From: Thermus sp. JCM 17653
GTDB lineage: Bacteria > Deinococcota > Deinococci > Deinococcales > Thermaceae
Assembly (NCBI GenBank): GCA_001311585.1
Contig: BBBN01000066.1
Span: 1-8,195, forward strand
DNA length: 8,195 nt
Direction of reading: 5' to 3'
A program made the translations under genes and the position numbers. This document shows, piece after piece, positions 1-7,278 of the stretch. The notes under the pieces were generated by a model. It did not search any database. It saw nothing but the letters and a program-made list of their open reading frames with translations, and was not told where the DNA came from. How positions within the stretch are numbered: the stretch's first letter is position 1; each line of letters begins with the position of its first letter.

Positions 1-1168
1 CTCTACGCCGCCGACGGCACCCCGTTGGCGGTGAGCCTCCAGGGGGGGCGGTACTACCCCTTGGGGAAGAGCGCAAGCCAGCTTCTGGCTTCGGAGAGCG
101 GGCCTCCGGACGGGGTCTGGAGGGGCTGGAGAGGGACCTGAACGCCGCCCTCTCGGAAGGGCGGTCCTTCACCCTCACCTTGGACCCCTGGGTCCAGGCC
201 ATGGCGGAACGGGCCCTCTGGAAGGGGCTGGAACAAAGCCGGGGAACCTTCGCCACCCTTCTCGTCCTGGACCGGGAAGGAAGGCTTTTGGCCGTGGCCA
301 ACGCTCCGGCCTTTGACCCCATGGCCCCGCGCAAAGACCCGGAAAAAGACCTCTCCTGGCGCAACCACGCCTTCTTGGTGGCGTTGGAGCCGGGCTCCAC
401 CATGAAGGCCCTCACCGCCGCCGTGCTCTTGGAAGAGGGAGCGGCCCGCCTTTCCACCCCGGTGGAGGCCCCCATGTGGCGGCAGGTAGAAGGCTGGGTC
501 ATCCGCGATGCCGTTCCCCACCCCCCTAGGCTCACCTTGGTCGAGGTCCTCAAGTACTCCTCCAATGTGGGGATCAGCCTTCTCGGCGAGAACATTTCCA
601 AGGAAACCTTCTACCGCTACATGGTGAAGCTCCACCTCACCGACCCCAGGCCCCTCCCGGGGTGCGCACCGCCCCTCCCTTGGTCAAGCCCCCGGAGGAG
701 TGGAGCCGGGCGCTACGCCAACCACACCTTCGGCCAAGGCTTCCTCATCACCCCGCTCCACCTGGCGGCGGCCTTCGCCACCCTGGTGGACGGGGTCTAC
801 CGCACCCCCCGCCTCTTCCAGGGCCAGGAGGCCAGGAAGGAGCGGGTCTTCTCCCCGGAAACGGCGAGGGCCATCCGTCAAGCCTGGAGGAGGCCCTGGC
901 CCCCAGGGCCGCCCTTCCCGGATACCCCCTGGCGGGGAAGACCGGAACCGCCCAGGTGGTGGTCCAGGGCCGCTACTCCCAGGAGGTCTTCACCGCCTGG
1001 TTCGCCGGCTTCGTCCCCGGGGATGCCCCCCGGTACACCGTGGTGGTGGCCGTCCATCACCCCAAAGGCGAGATCCACGGAAGCCTGGTGGCCGCCCCCA
1101 TCTTCCGGGAGGTGGCCGCCGGCCTCTTGGCCTATGCGGGTCTTCCCCCCTATGCTGAGGAGCGGTGA
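1..1168 (+). CDS. ftsI: FtsI / class B penicillin-binding protein (septal transpeptidase), 5' end missing, frame broken
   Basis: This is the septal D,D-transpeptidase that crosslinks new peptidoglycan outside the membrane, as partner of FtsW. The window enters the gene inside the N-terminal non-catalytic domain (YPLG..A..LLGF..., then LTLDPWVQAMAE), so the membrane anchor is missing. All three catalytic motifs are visible: STMK with the active serine at 396-398, SSN at 558-566, and KTGTAQ starting at 938. About 388 codons are present and the gene ends with TGA at 1166-1168. The reading frame must change four times: near 86-89 (one base missing, otherwise a stop at 139-141), near 657-661 (one missing), near 708-714 (one extra or two missing), and near 882-886 (one missing). 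The protein family runs on smoothly across each point, so I read these as sequence errors in one intact gene. The only realistic alternative is another class B PBP, but the dcw position favours FtsI. Confidence 0.93.
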
Positions 1169-1178
1169 GGCAGTGGTG
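1157..1178 (+). promoter_or_regulatory. Ribosome binding site and start region of murF
   Basis: Purine-rich GAGGAG (1157-1162) and GGTGAGG (1164-1170) lie over the last codons and stop of ftsI. GGTGAGG is five bases ahead of GTG 1176, which is why I prefer that start over ATG 1152. The site suggests that ribosomes finishing ftsI reinitiate on murF. Confidence 0.5.
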
Positions 1179-2461
1179 CAAGATGCGTATGTTAGGGAAA
1201 TAACGCCGGAATGGGTGGCCGCGTCCACGGGGGGGAGGCTTCACCCCGGCGGCCGGCCCGCCTTTGACCTTCACTGGGACAGCCGGGCCGTGGGACCGGG
1301 GTTCCTCTTCGTGGCCCTCCCCGGAAGCCGCACCCACGGGCGTGCCTACGTAAAGGAGGCCCTGGCCAAGGGAGCCCACCTGGTCCTCTCCGACCGCCCG
1401 GGGGAGGCCACGGTGGAGGTGGCGGACACGGGCCTGGCCTTGCTAAGGCTGGGGCGGGCCCTGCGGGAGCTTTTCCCGGGGAAGGTGGTGGCCGTGGGAG
1501 GGAGCACGGGAAAGACCACCACCAAGGAGGCCCTGGCCCAGGGACTGGGCTTCCCCGCCCCTTCCGGCAACCAGAACACCGCCCCACCCTTGGCCCGCTT
1601 CTTCCTGCGCCTCCCCCCCCAGGCCCCCGGGGCAGTGGTGGAGCTGGGCGTGGACCGGGTGGGGGAGATGGCCGAGCTCATGGGGCTCTGCCGCCCCCAG
1701 CTTTCCGTCCTCACCGCCTTGGGGGAGGAGCACCTCCTGGCCTTCGGGAACCTAGAGGGCGTGGTGCGGGAGGAGGCCCGGCTCCTGGAGGCCCCCCTGG
1801 CCCTGGTGAGCCTCCAGGCCCGGGAGGTTTTGGAAGGCTTTGGCTACCGGGGGAACTGGCCCACCTACGGTTTCGGGGAGGCTGGTTTTCGGGGGGAGGA
1901 CCTGGAGCTCCTGCCCCGGGAAAGCCGCTTCCGCTACCGCAGGCAGAGGATAAGGGTCCCCTACCCCGGTTTAGGCCCGGCCCTGGGGGCCTTGGCCGCC
2001 CTGGCGGTGGCCGAGCTCCTGGGGGAGGAGGTGGAGGCGGTGGCCGAGAGGCTTTCCCGCTTGGTCCTGCCCCCCGGGCGCATGGAGAGGCGGGAGATGG
2101 GGGGCGTGGTCTTTCTCCACGACGCCTACAACGCCAATCCCCTCTCGGTGAAGGCGGGGCTGAGGTGGCTTGCCGCCCAGCCGGGCGCAAGTGGGTGGTG
2201 CTGGGGGAGATGAAGGAACTGGGCGAGATGGCCCAAAGGCTCCACCTGGAGGTGGCGGAGGAGGCGGCCCGCCTGGGCCTCCGGCCCCTTTACCTAGGAA
2301 GCCATGCGAGGGCGCAGGCCGCCCTGGGGGGCGAGGCGGTGGAAACCTTGGAGGAGGCCCTTCTCTGGCTCAAGGCCCGGGTAGCCCCGGGGGACCTGGT
2401 GTACCTGAAGGCCTCGAGGGCCCTCGGCCTGGAAAGGATCCTGGAGCTATGGAGCGCCTAA
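1176..2461 (+). CDS. murF: MurF, UDP-MurNAc-tripeptide--D-Ala-D-Ala ligase, one frame break
   Basis: This cytoplasmic ATP-dependent ligase adds D-Ala-D-Ala to UDP-MurNAc-tripeptide, the last soluble precursor step. Counted from GTG 1176, the ATP loop GGSTGKTTT is at residues 108-116, the ELGVDRVGEM segment follows, HDAYNANP is at about 315-322 and VLGEMKELG at about 342-350. The length of about 428 residues fits the family. One base is missing near 2181-2184: before it the frame ends at 2213, after it the C-terminal domain continues to TAA at 2461. The start is uncertain. GTG 1176 has GGTGAGG at 1164-1170 ahead of it, GTG 1173 is equally in frame, and ATG 1152 would overlap ftsI but lacks a ribosome site. 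At residue 200, where most MurF proteins have the Lys of a Lys-x-Glu pattern, I read Glu, and residue 202 is Arg. The frame runs open from ftsI, but this is not a real fusion. Confidence 0.92.
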
Positions 2462-2490
2462 GTCCCTTTCTCCTCTTCCTTGCGGCCTGC
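2449..2490 (+). other. Predicted signal peptide with lipobox (LAAC)
   Basis: This segment encodes residues 1-14 of the small gene between murF and mraY. It has one basic residue at position 3, a hydrophobic run LSPFLLFLAA, and Cys14 preceded by Leu, Ala, Ala, which fits the lipoprotein signal peptidase pattern. The charged n-region is weak (one Arg, one Glu) and the signal is short, so a plain membrane anchor is possible. Confidence 0.55.
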
Positions 2491-3144
2491 GCCCCCCTCC
2501 AGGCCCCAGCGCCCCTCCTCCCCTACCCCGGCGGGTTCGCCGAAGGAGGCCTGGTCTCGGGCCGCTTCCAGGTGGTCCTCCCAGGCCCTCCCCTCTTCCT
2601 GGACGCTAGCGAAACCGCCCTCTACGCCGCCTACCCCTACCAGCTCTGGGTGTACGAAGAAGGCTCCCTGCAAAGCCTCCCCCTCCCCGGGGTGCCCCGC
2701 TTCCTGCGGGCCACCCCAAGGCCGGTGGTGGGTCTGGAAGGAGCCATCTGGACGGAGAAAGGCCTTTACCCCTACCCCGCCTACGATGCCCTCTTCGGGG
2801 AGGAAGGCCTCTACCACGTGGACGGGAAGGGCCTCTACCGGGAAGGCGTCCTCTTGGCCCGCGGGCGCTTCCGCCAGGTGGTGGCCTGGGAGGGCCAGGT
2901 GGTGGCCCTGGGAGAAGAGGCCCTCTTCTACCCGGAAGGGCGCCTCCTCCCCCTTCCCCACCCCGCCCGCAAGGCCCAAGGGGGGGCCTGCGGGGTGGTG
3001 GCCCTTCTGGATCGGGTCTATCTGGTACGCCCCGAGGGGGTGAGGCCCCTGGCCGAGGCCCAGGACTTCGCCGCCTTCGGGGAAGCCCTTTACCTGGCCC
3101 CCCAGGGGGCGGTGCGGTCTTGCAAGGAGGCGGCATGGCCCTAG
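2449..3144 (+). CDS. Unrecognised lipoprotein-like protein between murF and mraY
   Basis: I do not recognise this 231-residue protein. It starts with a short hydrophobic segment carrying one Arg, followed by a lipobox-like LAAC with Cys14, and then a Pro-rich stretch. That suggests export and lipid attachment, although the signal is short. The rest is rich in Gly, Leu, Val and Tyr and shows irregularly repeated strand-like units with hydrophobic residues and xLY or xLF motifs: around residues 55-75, 93-113, 143-165, 182-200 and 205-220. This looks like part of an all-beta repeat or propeller-like fold, which is inference. It is the only gene in the window needing no frame correction, so it is under real coding constraint. 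ATG 2449 overlaps the murF stop by 13 bases, and GGAG at 2443-2446 or GGAAAGGA at 2431-2438 may serve as ribosome site. Its stop overlaps the mraY start by 10 bases. Co-translation with murF and mraY suggests an envelope role. Confidence 0.8.
   Translation: MERLSPFLLFLAACAPLQAPAPLLPYPGGFAEGGLVSGRFQVVLPGPPLFLDASETALYAAYPYQLWVYEEGSLQSLPLPGVPRFLRATPRPVVGLEGAIWTEKGLYPYPAYDALFGEEGLYHVDGKGLYREGVLLARGRFRQVVAWEGQVVALGEEALFYPEGRLLPLPHPARKAQGGACGVVALLDRVYLVRPEGVRPLAEAQDFAAFGEALYLAPQGAVRSCKEAAWP
3124..3137 (+). promoter_or_regulatory. Ribosome binding site deciding the mraY start
   Basis: AAGGAGG at 3124-3130 is four bases ahead of ATG 3135. As the sequence stands, that ATG leads into a short frame ending at 3186-3188. 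With one C restored near 3145-3146 it opens directly into the hydrophobic first helix of MraY. The site therefore supports both the start and the frame correction, against the later ATG at 3188. Confidence 0.8.
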
Positions 3145-3990
3145 CCTGGTCCTTTCCTGGTTCCTCACGGCGGTCTGGATCTCCTTGATGAAAAGCTTAG
3201 GCCTGGGGAAAAGGGTGCGCCAGGACGGCCCCCAAAGCCACCTGGTCAAGGAGGGGACCCCCAGCATGGGGGGGGTGGCCTTCCTCCTGGCCGCCTTCCT
3301 GGCCTACCTGGCCCTAGGGAAGGACGCCTTTTGGGGCCTATGGCTTCTGGGCCTCGGCTTCGCCCTCCTGGGGCTTCTGGACGACCTCTCGGGAAGCCTG
3401 GCCCGGCCCCTTAGGGCCAGGGAAAAGCTCGCCCTGCAAGGGGCCATGGGCCTAGTCTTCGCCCTCTGGGCCGCCCGGCAGGTGGCCTACACCCCCTGGC
3501 CTATCTTGGACGCCTTCCTGATCCTCCTGGCGGTGGTGGGGGCGGCCAACGCCTTCAACTTCACCGACGGCCTGGACGGGCTTCTCGCCAGCGTGGCCGC
3601 CATCCTCCTCCTCCCCTTCTACCCCTACCCCTTCGCCCAAACCCTCCTGGGCGGGTCCTGGGCTTCCTCTGGCACAACGCCCCCCGGGCCAAGGTCTTCA
3701 TGGGGGACACGGGAAGCCAGGCCCTGGGAAGTATGGTGGCGGGACTTTTCGTCCTCACGGGGAAGCTTTGGCTTCTACCCCTGGCGGCCATCGTCCCGGT
3801 GTTGGAGGTGCTTTCCGTGGTGGTCCAGGTGATCCACTTCCGGCGCACGGGGAGGAGGCTTTTTCGCATGAGCCCCCTGCACCACCATCTGGAGCTTTCG
3901 GGCTGGGAGGAGGCCAAAATCGTCTTCCGCTTCGCCGTCCTCACCGCCTTGGCCACGGGCCTGGCCTGGAGCCTGGGAGGAGGGGTATGA
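3135..3990 (+). CDS. mraY: MraY, phospho-MurNAc-pentapeptide transferase, two frame breaks
   Basis: This integral membrane enzyme transfers phospho-MurNAc-pentapeptide from UDP to undecaprenyl phosphate, giving lipid I on the inner face of the membrane. After correction the first helix is MALALVLSWFLTAVWISLMK, followed by the family signature DGPQSH...GTPSMGG. The catalytic LLDDL has its Asp pair at residues 83-84, NFTDGLDG starts at 142, MGDTGS is at 190-195, and the HHH near residues 250-252 matches the conserved cytoplasmic motif. One base is missing near 3145-3146 and one near 3650-3655. Without these corrections the N-terminus and the last third fall out of frame. The corrected length of about 285 residues is short for the family (usually 320-360). 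The shortening is clearest between NFTDGLDG and MGDTGS, where the extracytoplasmic loop is reduced to a few residues around FYPYPF. The gene ends at TGA 3988-3990, overlapping the murD start. Confidence 0.93.
3975..3989 (+). promoter_or_regulatory. Ribosome binding site of murD inside the end of mraY
   Basis: A purine-rich GGGAGGAGGGG tract at about 3975-3985, coding for the Gly-rich tail of MraY, lies just ahead of ATG 3987. With the ATGA overlap at 3987-3990 it suggests tight coupling of murD to mraY translation. Confidence 0.6.
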
Positions 3991-5239
3991 TCCTGGTCTA
4001 TGGCCTAGGGAAAAGCGGCCTCGGGGTGCTCCGCTTCTTGAAACGGCGGGGAATGCCCGCCCGTTTCTACGACGACCGGCCCAAGGAAGAGGAGGTGGCC
4101 GAAGCCCTAGCCCTGGGCTTTTCCCCCGACTGGGAGCTGGAAGGCGCCTATGAGGAGGTGGTGGCCGCCCCGGGGGTGCCCCTCCTGCACCCCCACCTGG
4201 AAGGCCTAAGGCGCGCGGGGCCAGGGTTTTGGGGGAGGCGGAGCTGGCCTACCGGCTTTCGGAAACCCCCATGGTGGGGATTACCGGCACGGCAGGCAAG
4301 ACCTCCACCACCCTCTTCACCGCCCACCTCCTCCAGGGGCAAGGGCTTAAGGCCCTTCCCGGGGGGAACGTGGACCCTCCTTTGGTGGAGGTGGTGGACC
4401 GGGCCGAGGTGGTGGTGGCCGAGCTCTCCAGCTTCCAGCTGGAGCGGGTCCACGCCTTCCGCCCCCGGGTGGCCGTCCTCCTGAACCTCGGGGTGGACCA
4501 CCTGGACCGGCACGGGAGCCTCGAGGCCTACCACGCCGCCAAGCTCAACCTCCTCAAGAACCTCACCCGGGAAGACGCCGTGGTTTACAACGCAGGGGAC
4601 CCCAAGGTCAAGGCGGCGGCCGAGGCCACCCCCGCCCGACCCTACCCCTTCCTACCCCGGGAAAGTCCCCGGAAGACCAACCTCGAGGCCGCCCTCCAGG
4701 CCACCCGGGCCTACCTGGACCTTTTGGGCAGGCCCCTGCAGGAAAGCGCCCTAAGGGAAAGCCTCAAGACCCTCCCCGAGCCCCCCCACCGCTTCCAGGC
4801 CTTCGCCCGCAAGGGGCAGGTGGTCTTCATAGATGACTCCATCGCCACCCGCACCCCCGCCGTGGCCGCCGCCCTAAGGGCCGCTCCCGCCCCCGTGGCC
4901 TGGATCCTGGGCGGGGAGGACAAGGGGGCCGATCTGGAAAGCCTCAAGGCCTACCTCCCCCGGGTGCGGGTGATCCTGGCCATCGGCCGGGACGGCCCCC
5001 GGATGGCCGAGGCCTTGGGAGAAGGGGTGGAGGTGGTGGTCATCGGGGAGAAGGAGGGCCGGAAGGCCTTGAGACGGGCGGTGGAGGAAGCCCTAAAGCG
5101 CCTGGAGGCGGGAAGCGTCCTTCTGGCCCCTCTGGCGGCGAGCTTTGACCAGTTCCGGGACTACCAGGACCGGGCCCAGGCTTTCCGGGAAGCGGTCCTG
5201 GCCTTGGGAGGGGAACCATGGACCCCATCCTCTTCCTAA
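3987..5239 (+). CDS. murD: MurD, UDP-MurNAc-L-Ala--D-Glu ligase, one frame break
   Basis: This cytoplasmic ligase adds D-glutamate to UDP-MurNAc-L-Ala using ATP. The N-terminal nucleotide-binding fold opens with ILVYGLGKSG (residues 2-11). The ATP loop GTAGKTS is at 101-107, NLGVDHLDRHG starts at 167 and is followed by the AAK segment with the conserved Lys, GGEDKGAD lies in the C-terminal domain, and ASFDQF is near 385-390. The length of about 417 residues is a little below the usual 430-450. One base is missing near 4216-4221: the frame starting at ATG 3987 carries the N-terminal domain, and the next frame from about 4223 carries the rest to TAA at 5237-5239. Two motifs differ from the common MurD pattern: Ala for Asn at 103 in the ATP loop, and DDSIATR (283-289) where DSKATN is usual. 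The 3' end overlaps ftsW by 22 bases. Confidence 0.93.
5206..5220 (+). promoter_or_regulatory. Ribosome binding site of ftsW inside the end of murD
   Basis: GGGAGGGG at 5206-5213 stands four bases ahead of ATG 5218, within the last murD codons. It supports ATG 5218 as the ftsW start, although the frame from this ATG is interrupted 21 codons later by a missing base. Confidence 0.6.
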
Positions 5240-6274
5240 GCGGCCTCCTCCTCCTGGCCTTTGGCTCCTGGGGGTGGGGGTAGCCGAGCCTGGCCTCCTG
5301 GAAAGCCACCTCCTCCGGGTGGGGCTCGCCCTTCTAGCCATGCTTGGGGGAAGCTTCCTCCCCGTGAGGCTCCTCTTGCGGTACGCCCTGGGGCTTCTTC
5401 TCCTCAACCTCCTCCTCCTGGCCCTGGTCCTCCTGGTGGGGGACGGGCCCATGGGGGTGCGGCGCTGGTTTGATCTAGGGCCCTTTGCCTTCCAGCCCTC
5501 GGAGCTGGCCAAGATCGCCCTCGTCCTCTACCTGGCCTCCTTCGTGGGCCGCAAGGGGGAGGACTACCCCATCCTCGGCCCCGCCCTCCTGGTGGGCAGC
5601 ACGGTGGGGCTGGTGCTGGTGGAGCCGGACTTCGCCACGGCCCTTTTCCTCTTTCTCCTGGGAGCTTCCCTTTTTGTCCTGGCCGGGGTGCCCTGGCGGC
5701 GGCTCATCGCCATCGGCCTGGCGGGCATCTTGGTCCTCACCCCCTTCTCCGGAGCTTACCTGAACCGCTTCCGCTACGTTTCCGAGCGCTTCAGCGGCTT
5801 TCTCAGCTACCTGCGGGGGGAGGCCCGTCCCGAGGAAACCGCCTACCAGGTCCTGCAGGCGCAAAAGGCCGTCCTCCTGGGAGGGCCTTTGGGGCAAGGA
5901 CCCGGAGGAAGCCTCCCCCACCTGCCCGAGGCCCACAACGACATGGTCTTCGCCAGCGTGGTCTTCGCCACGGGCTGGCTCGGGGGCTCATGATCCTCTT
6001 CCTCTTCGCGCTCCTCTTTCTCCGGGGGCTGGCCCTGGCCCTGAGGCTGGGGGGAGCGGAGGGCCTGGTGGCCCTGGGCCTCACCCTGTACCTTGTCCTG
6101 CAGGCCGCCCTCAACATCGGGGTGACCTTGGGCTTCCTCCCCGTCACCGGGGTGCCGCTGCCCCTGGTCTCCTACGGGGGAAGCTCCTTGTTGGTGTCGG
6201 GCCTGGCCCTGGGCCTTCTCCTGGGCTTGGCCCGCCAGACCCGGGGAAAGGAGGTGAGGGCATGGTCCTCCTGA
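5218..6274 (+). CDS. ftsW: FtsW, SEDS-family septal glycan polymerase, two frame breaks
   Basis: This multi-pass membrane protein polymerises lipid II into glycan strands at the septum, working with the FtsI protein encoded at 1-1168. SEDS family marks are visible in order. VRRWFDLG (Arg82-Gly88) leads to FQPSELAK at 92-99. EPDFATA has its Asp at 138, followed by YQVLQAQKAVLLGGPLGQG and LPEAHND with Asp242 at the position of the conserved extracytoplasmic Asp. The C-terminal NIGVTLGFLPVTGVPLPLVS leads to YGGSS. Most of the remaining sequence is hydrophobic, consistent with about ten helices. One base is missing near 5264-5267, where the starting frame otherwise stops at 5281-5283, and one in the G run at 5982-5986, where it otherwise stops at 5991-5993. 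The corrected length is about 352 residues. After LPEAHND the Glu pair usual in the family (GEELG) is not seen; the region reads VVFATGWLGG. RodA is the alternative, but the neighbours favour FtsW. Confidence 0.92.
6247..6264 (+). promoter_or_regulatory. Near-perfect ribosome binding site of murG
   Basis: AAAGGAGGTGA at 6247-6257 is a full-length match to the usual bacterial 16S anti-Shine-Dalgarno tail, four bases ahead of ATG 6262. It lies within the ftsW coding sequence and is the strongest ribosome site in the window. It fixes the murG start and suggests strong initiation independent of ftsW. Confidence 0.85.
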
Positions 6275-7278
6275 CCGGGGGAGGCACCGGGGGGCACCTC
6301 TTCCCCGCCCTGGCGGTGGCCGAGGAGCTCAGAGGGCGTGGGCATGAGGTCTTCTACCTAGGGGCCCTGGGGGGCCTCGAGGCCCGCCTCCTCCCCAAGG
6401 CCTCTATCCCTCACGCCCTCATCCCCGCGGGGAAGCTGGACCGGAGCGCCCTCAGGCCGGGGGAAGCCTGGAGGCTTGTCCAGGGCCTCGAGGCCGCCCG
6501 CAAGGTCCTAAGGGCGAGGAGGCCCAAGGCGGTGCTTTCCACCGGGGGTTATGCGGGGTTTCCCGCGGCCTTTGTGGCCGAACTCCAGGGGATTCCCGTC
6601 CTTCTCCACGAGCAGAACGCCAAGCTGGGGCTGGCCGTGAGGCTCCTCGCCCCCTTGAGCCGGGGGCTCGCCCTAAGCGTGCCCCTCCCCCTGGCCCAAA
6701 GGCTTGCCGCCAAGGCAGGGTGGTGGGCTACCCCGTGCGGGAGGTGCGCTTTTCCCAGGCCGAGGCCAAGGCCCGCCTGGGGTTTGACCCCGCGAAGCCC
6801 CTCCTCCTGGTCCTGGGGGGAAGCCAGGGGAGCCTGGAGCTCAACGAAAGGCTCCCCCCCCTCCTCAAGCCCCTGGGCCTTCCCGTTCTCCACCAGGTGG
6901 GGGAAAGGTGGTTGGAGCGCTACCGCCACCTGGAAGGGGAGACCTACCGCATCGCCGGCTTCCTGGATGCGCCCTTGGCCATGAGCGCCGCCGACCTTCT
7001 CCTGGCCCGGGCGGGGGCGGGCACCCTGGCCGAGGCCGCCTTCCACCGGCTCCCCGCCCTCCTTTTTCCCCTTTCGCCCCGGCTGGACGGGGGGGCGCAA
7101 CGGGCCAACGCCCTGGCCTACCAGAAGGCCGGGGCCGCCCGTCTTGGGGACTACTCCCGGCTGGCCCAACAAGTGGAAGAACTGCTTCACAACCCCGAAC
7201 TACCGGGAGGCCATGGGCCGCCTCTCTCCCGAGGGGGCGGCGGGTCGCCTGGCGGATTGGCTGGAGGAGTTTCTATGA
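6262..7278 (+). CDS. murG: MurG, lipid II-forming GlcNAc transferase, two frame breaks
   Basis: This peripheral membrane glycosyltransferase adds GlcNAc from UDP-GlcNAc to lipid I, giving lipid II on the inner membrane face. The N-terminal Gly-rich loop GGGTGGH is at residues 6-12, STGGYAGFP at 93-101 and HEQNA at 116-120. In the C-terminal, UDP-GlcNAc-binding half, LGGSQGS is near 185-191, RAGAGTLAE at 250-258, and QRANALAYQKAGAA follows. One base is missing near 6715-6719 (corrected reading KARVVGYPVR). At 7197-7201 the frame moves the other way, through one extra or two missing bases, so that the tail reads YREAMGRLSPEGAAGRLADW and ends with TGA at 7276-7278. Uncorrected, that second break would run MurG straight into MurC in one frame, which is an artefact. 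The length of about 338 residues is slightly short of the usual 350-360. ATGA at 7275-7278 couples it to murC. Confidence 0.93.

Noticed and set aside
180..2213. A single long open frame that appears to join the FtsI catalytic domain to MurF
   Set aside because: The true ftsI frame leaves this frame twice (657-661 and 882-886) and ends at 1168. The part of this frame from 885 to about 1150 is not FtsI-like, so the fusion arises only from missing bases.
2170..2448. Upstream extension of the frame of the small lipoprotein-like gene into murF
   Set aside because: The residues encoded there are Gly/Pro-rich out-of-frame translation of the conserved MurF C-terminus. The Met at 2449 followed by a signal-like segment is the sensible start.
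3188..3190. ATG 3188 as the mraY start
   Set aside because: It would remove the first membrane helix. ATG 3135 has AAGGAGG at the right distance and gives a good helix once one C is restored.
2458..3267. Long open frame on the - strand
   Set aside because: Very GC-rich DNA with G/C at third positions leaves long open frames opposite real genes. This one mirrors the small gene and the mraY start, and shows no recognisable domain or ribosome site.
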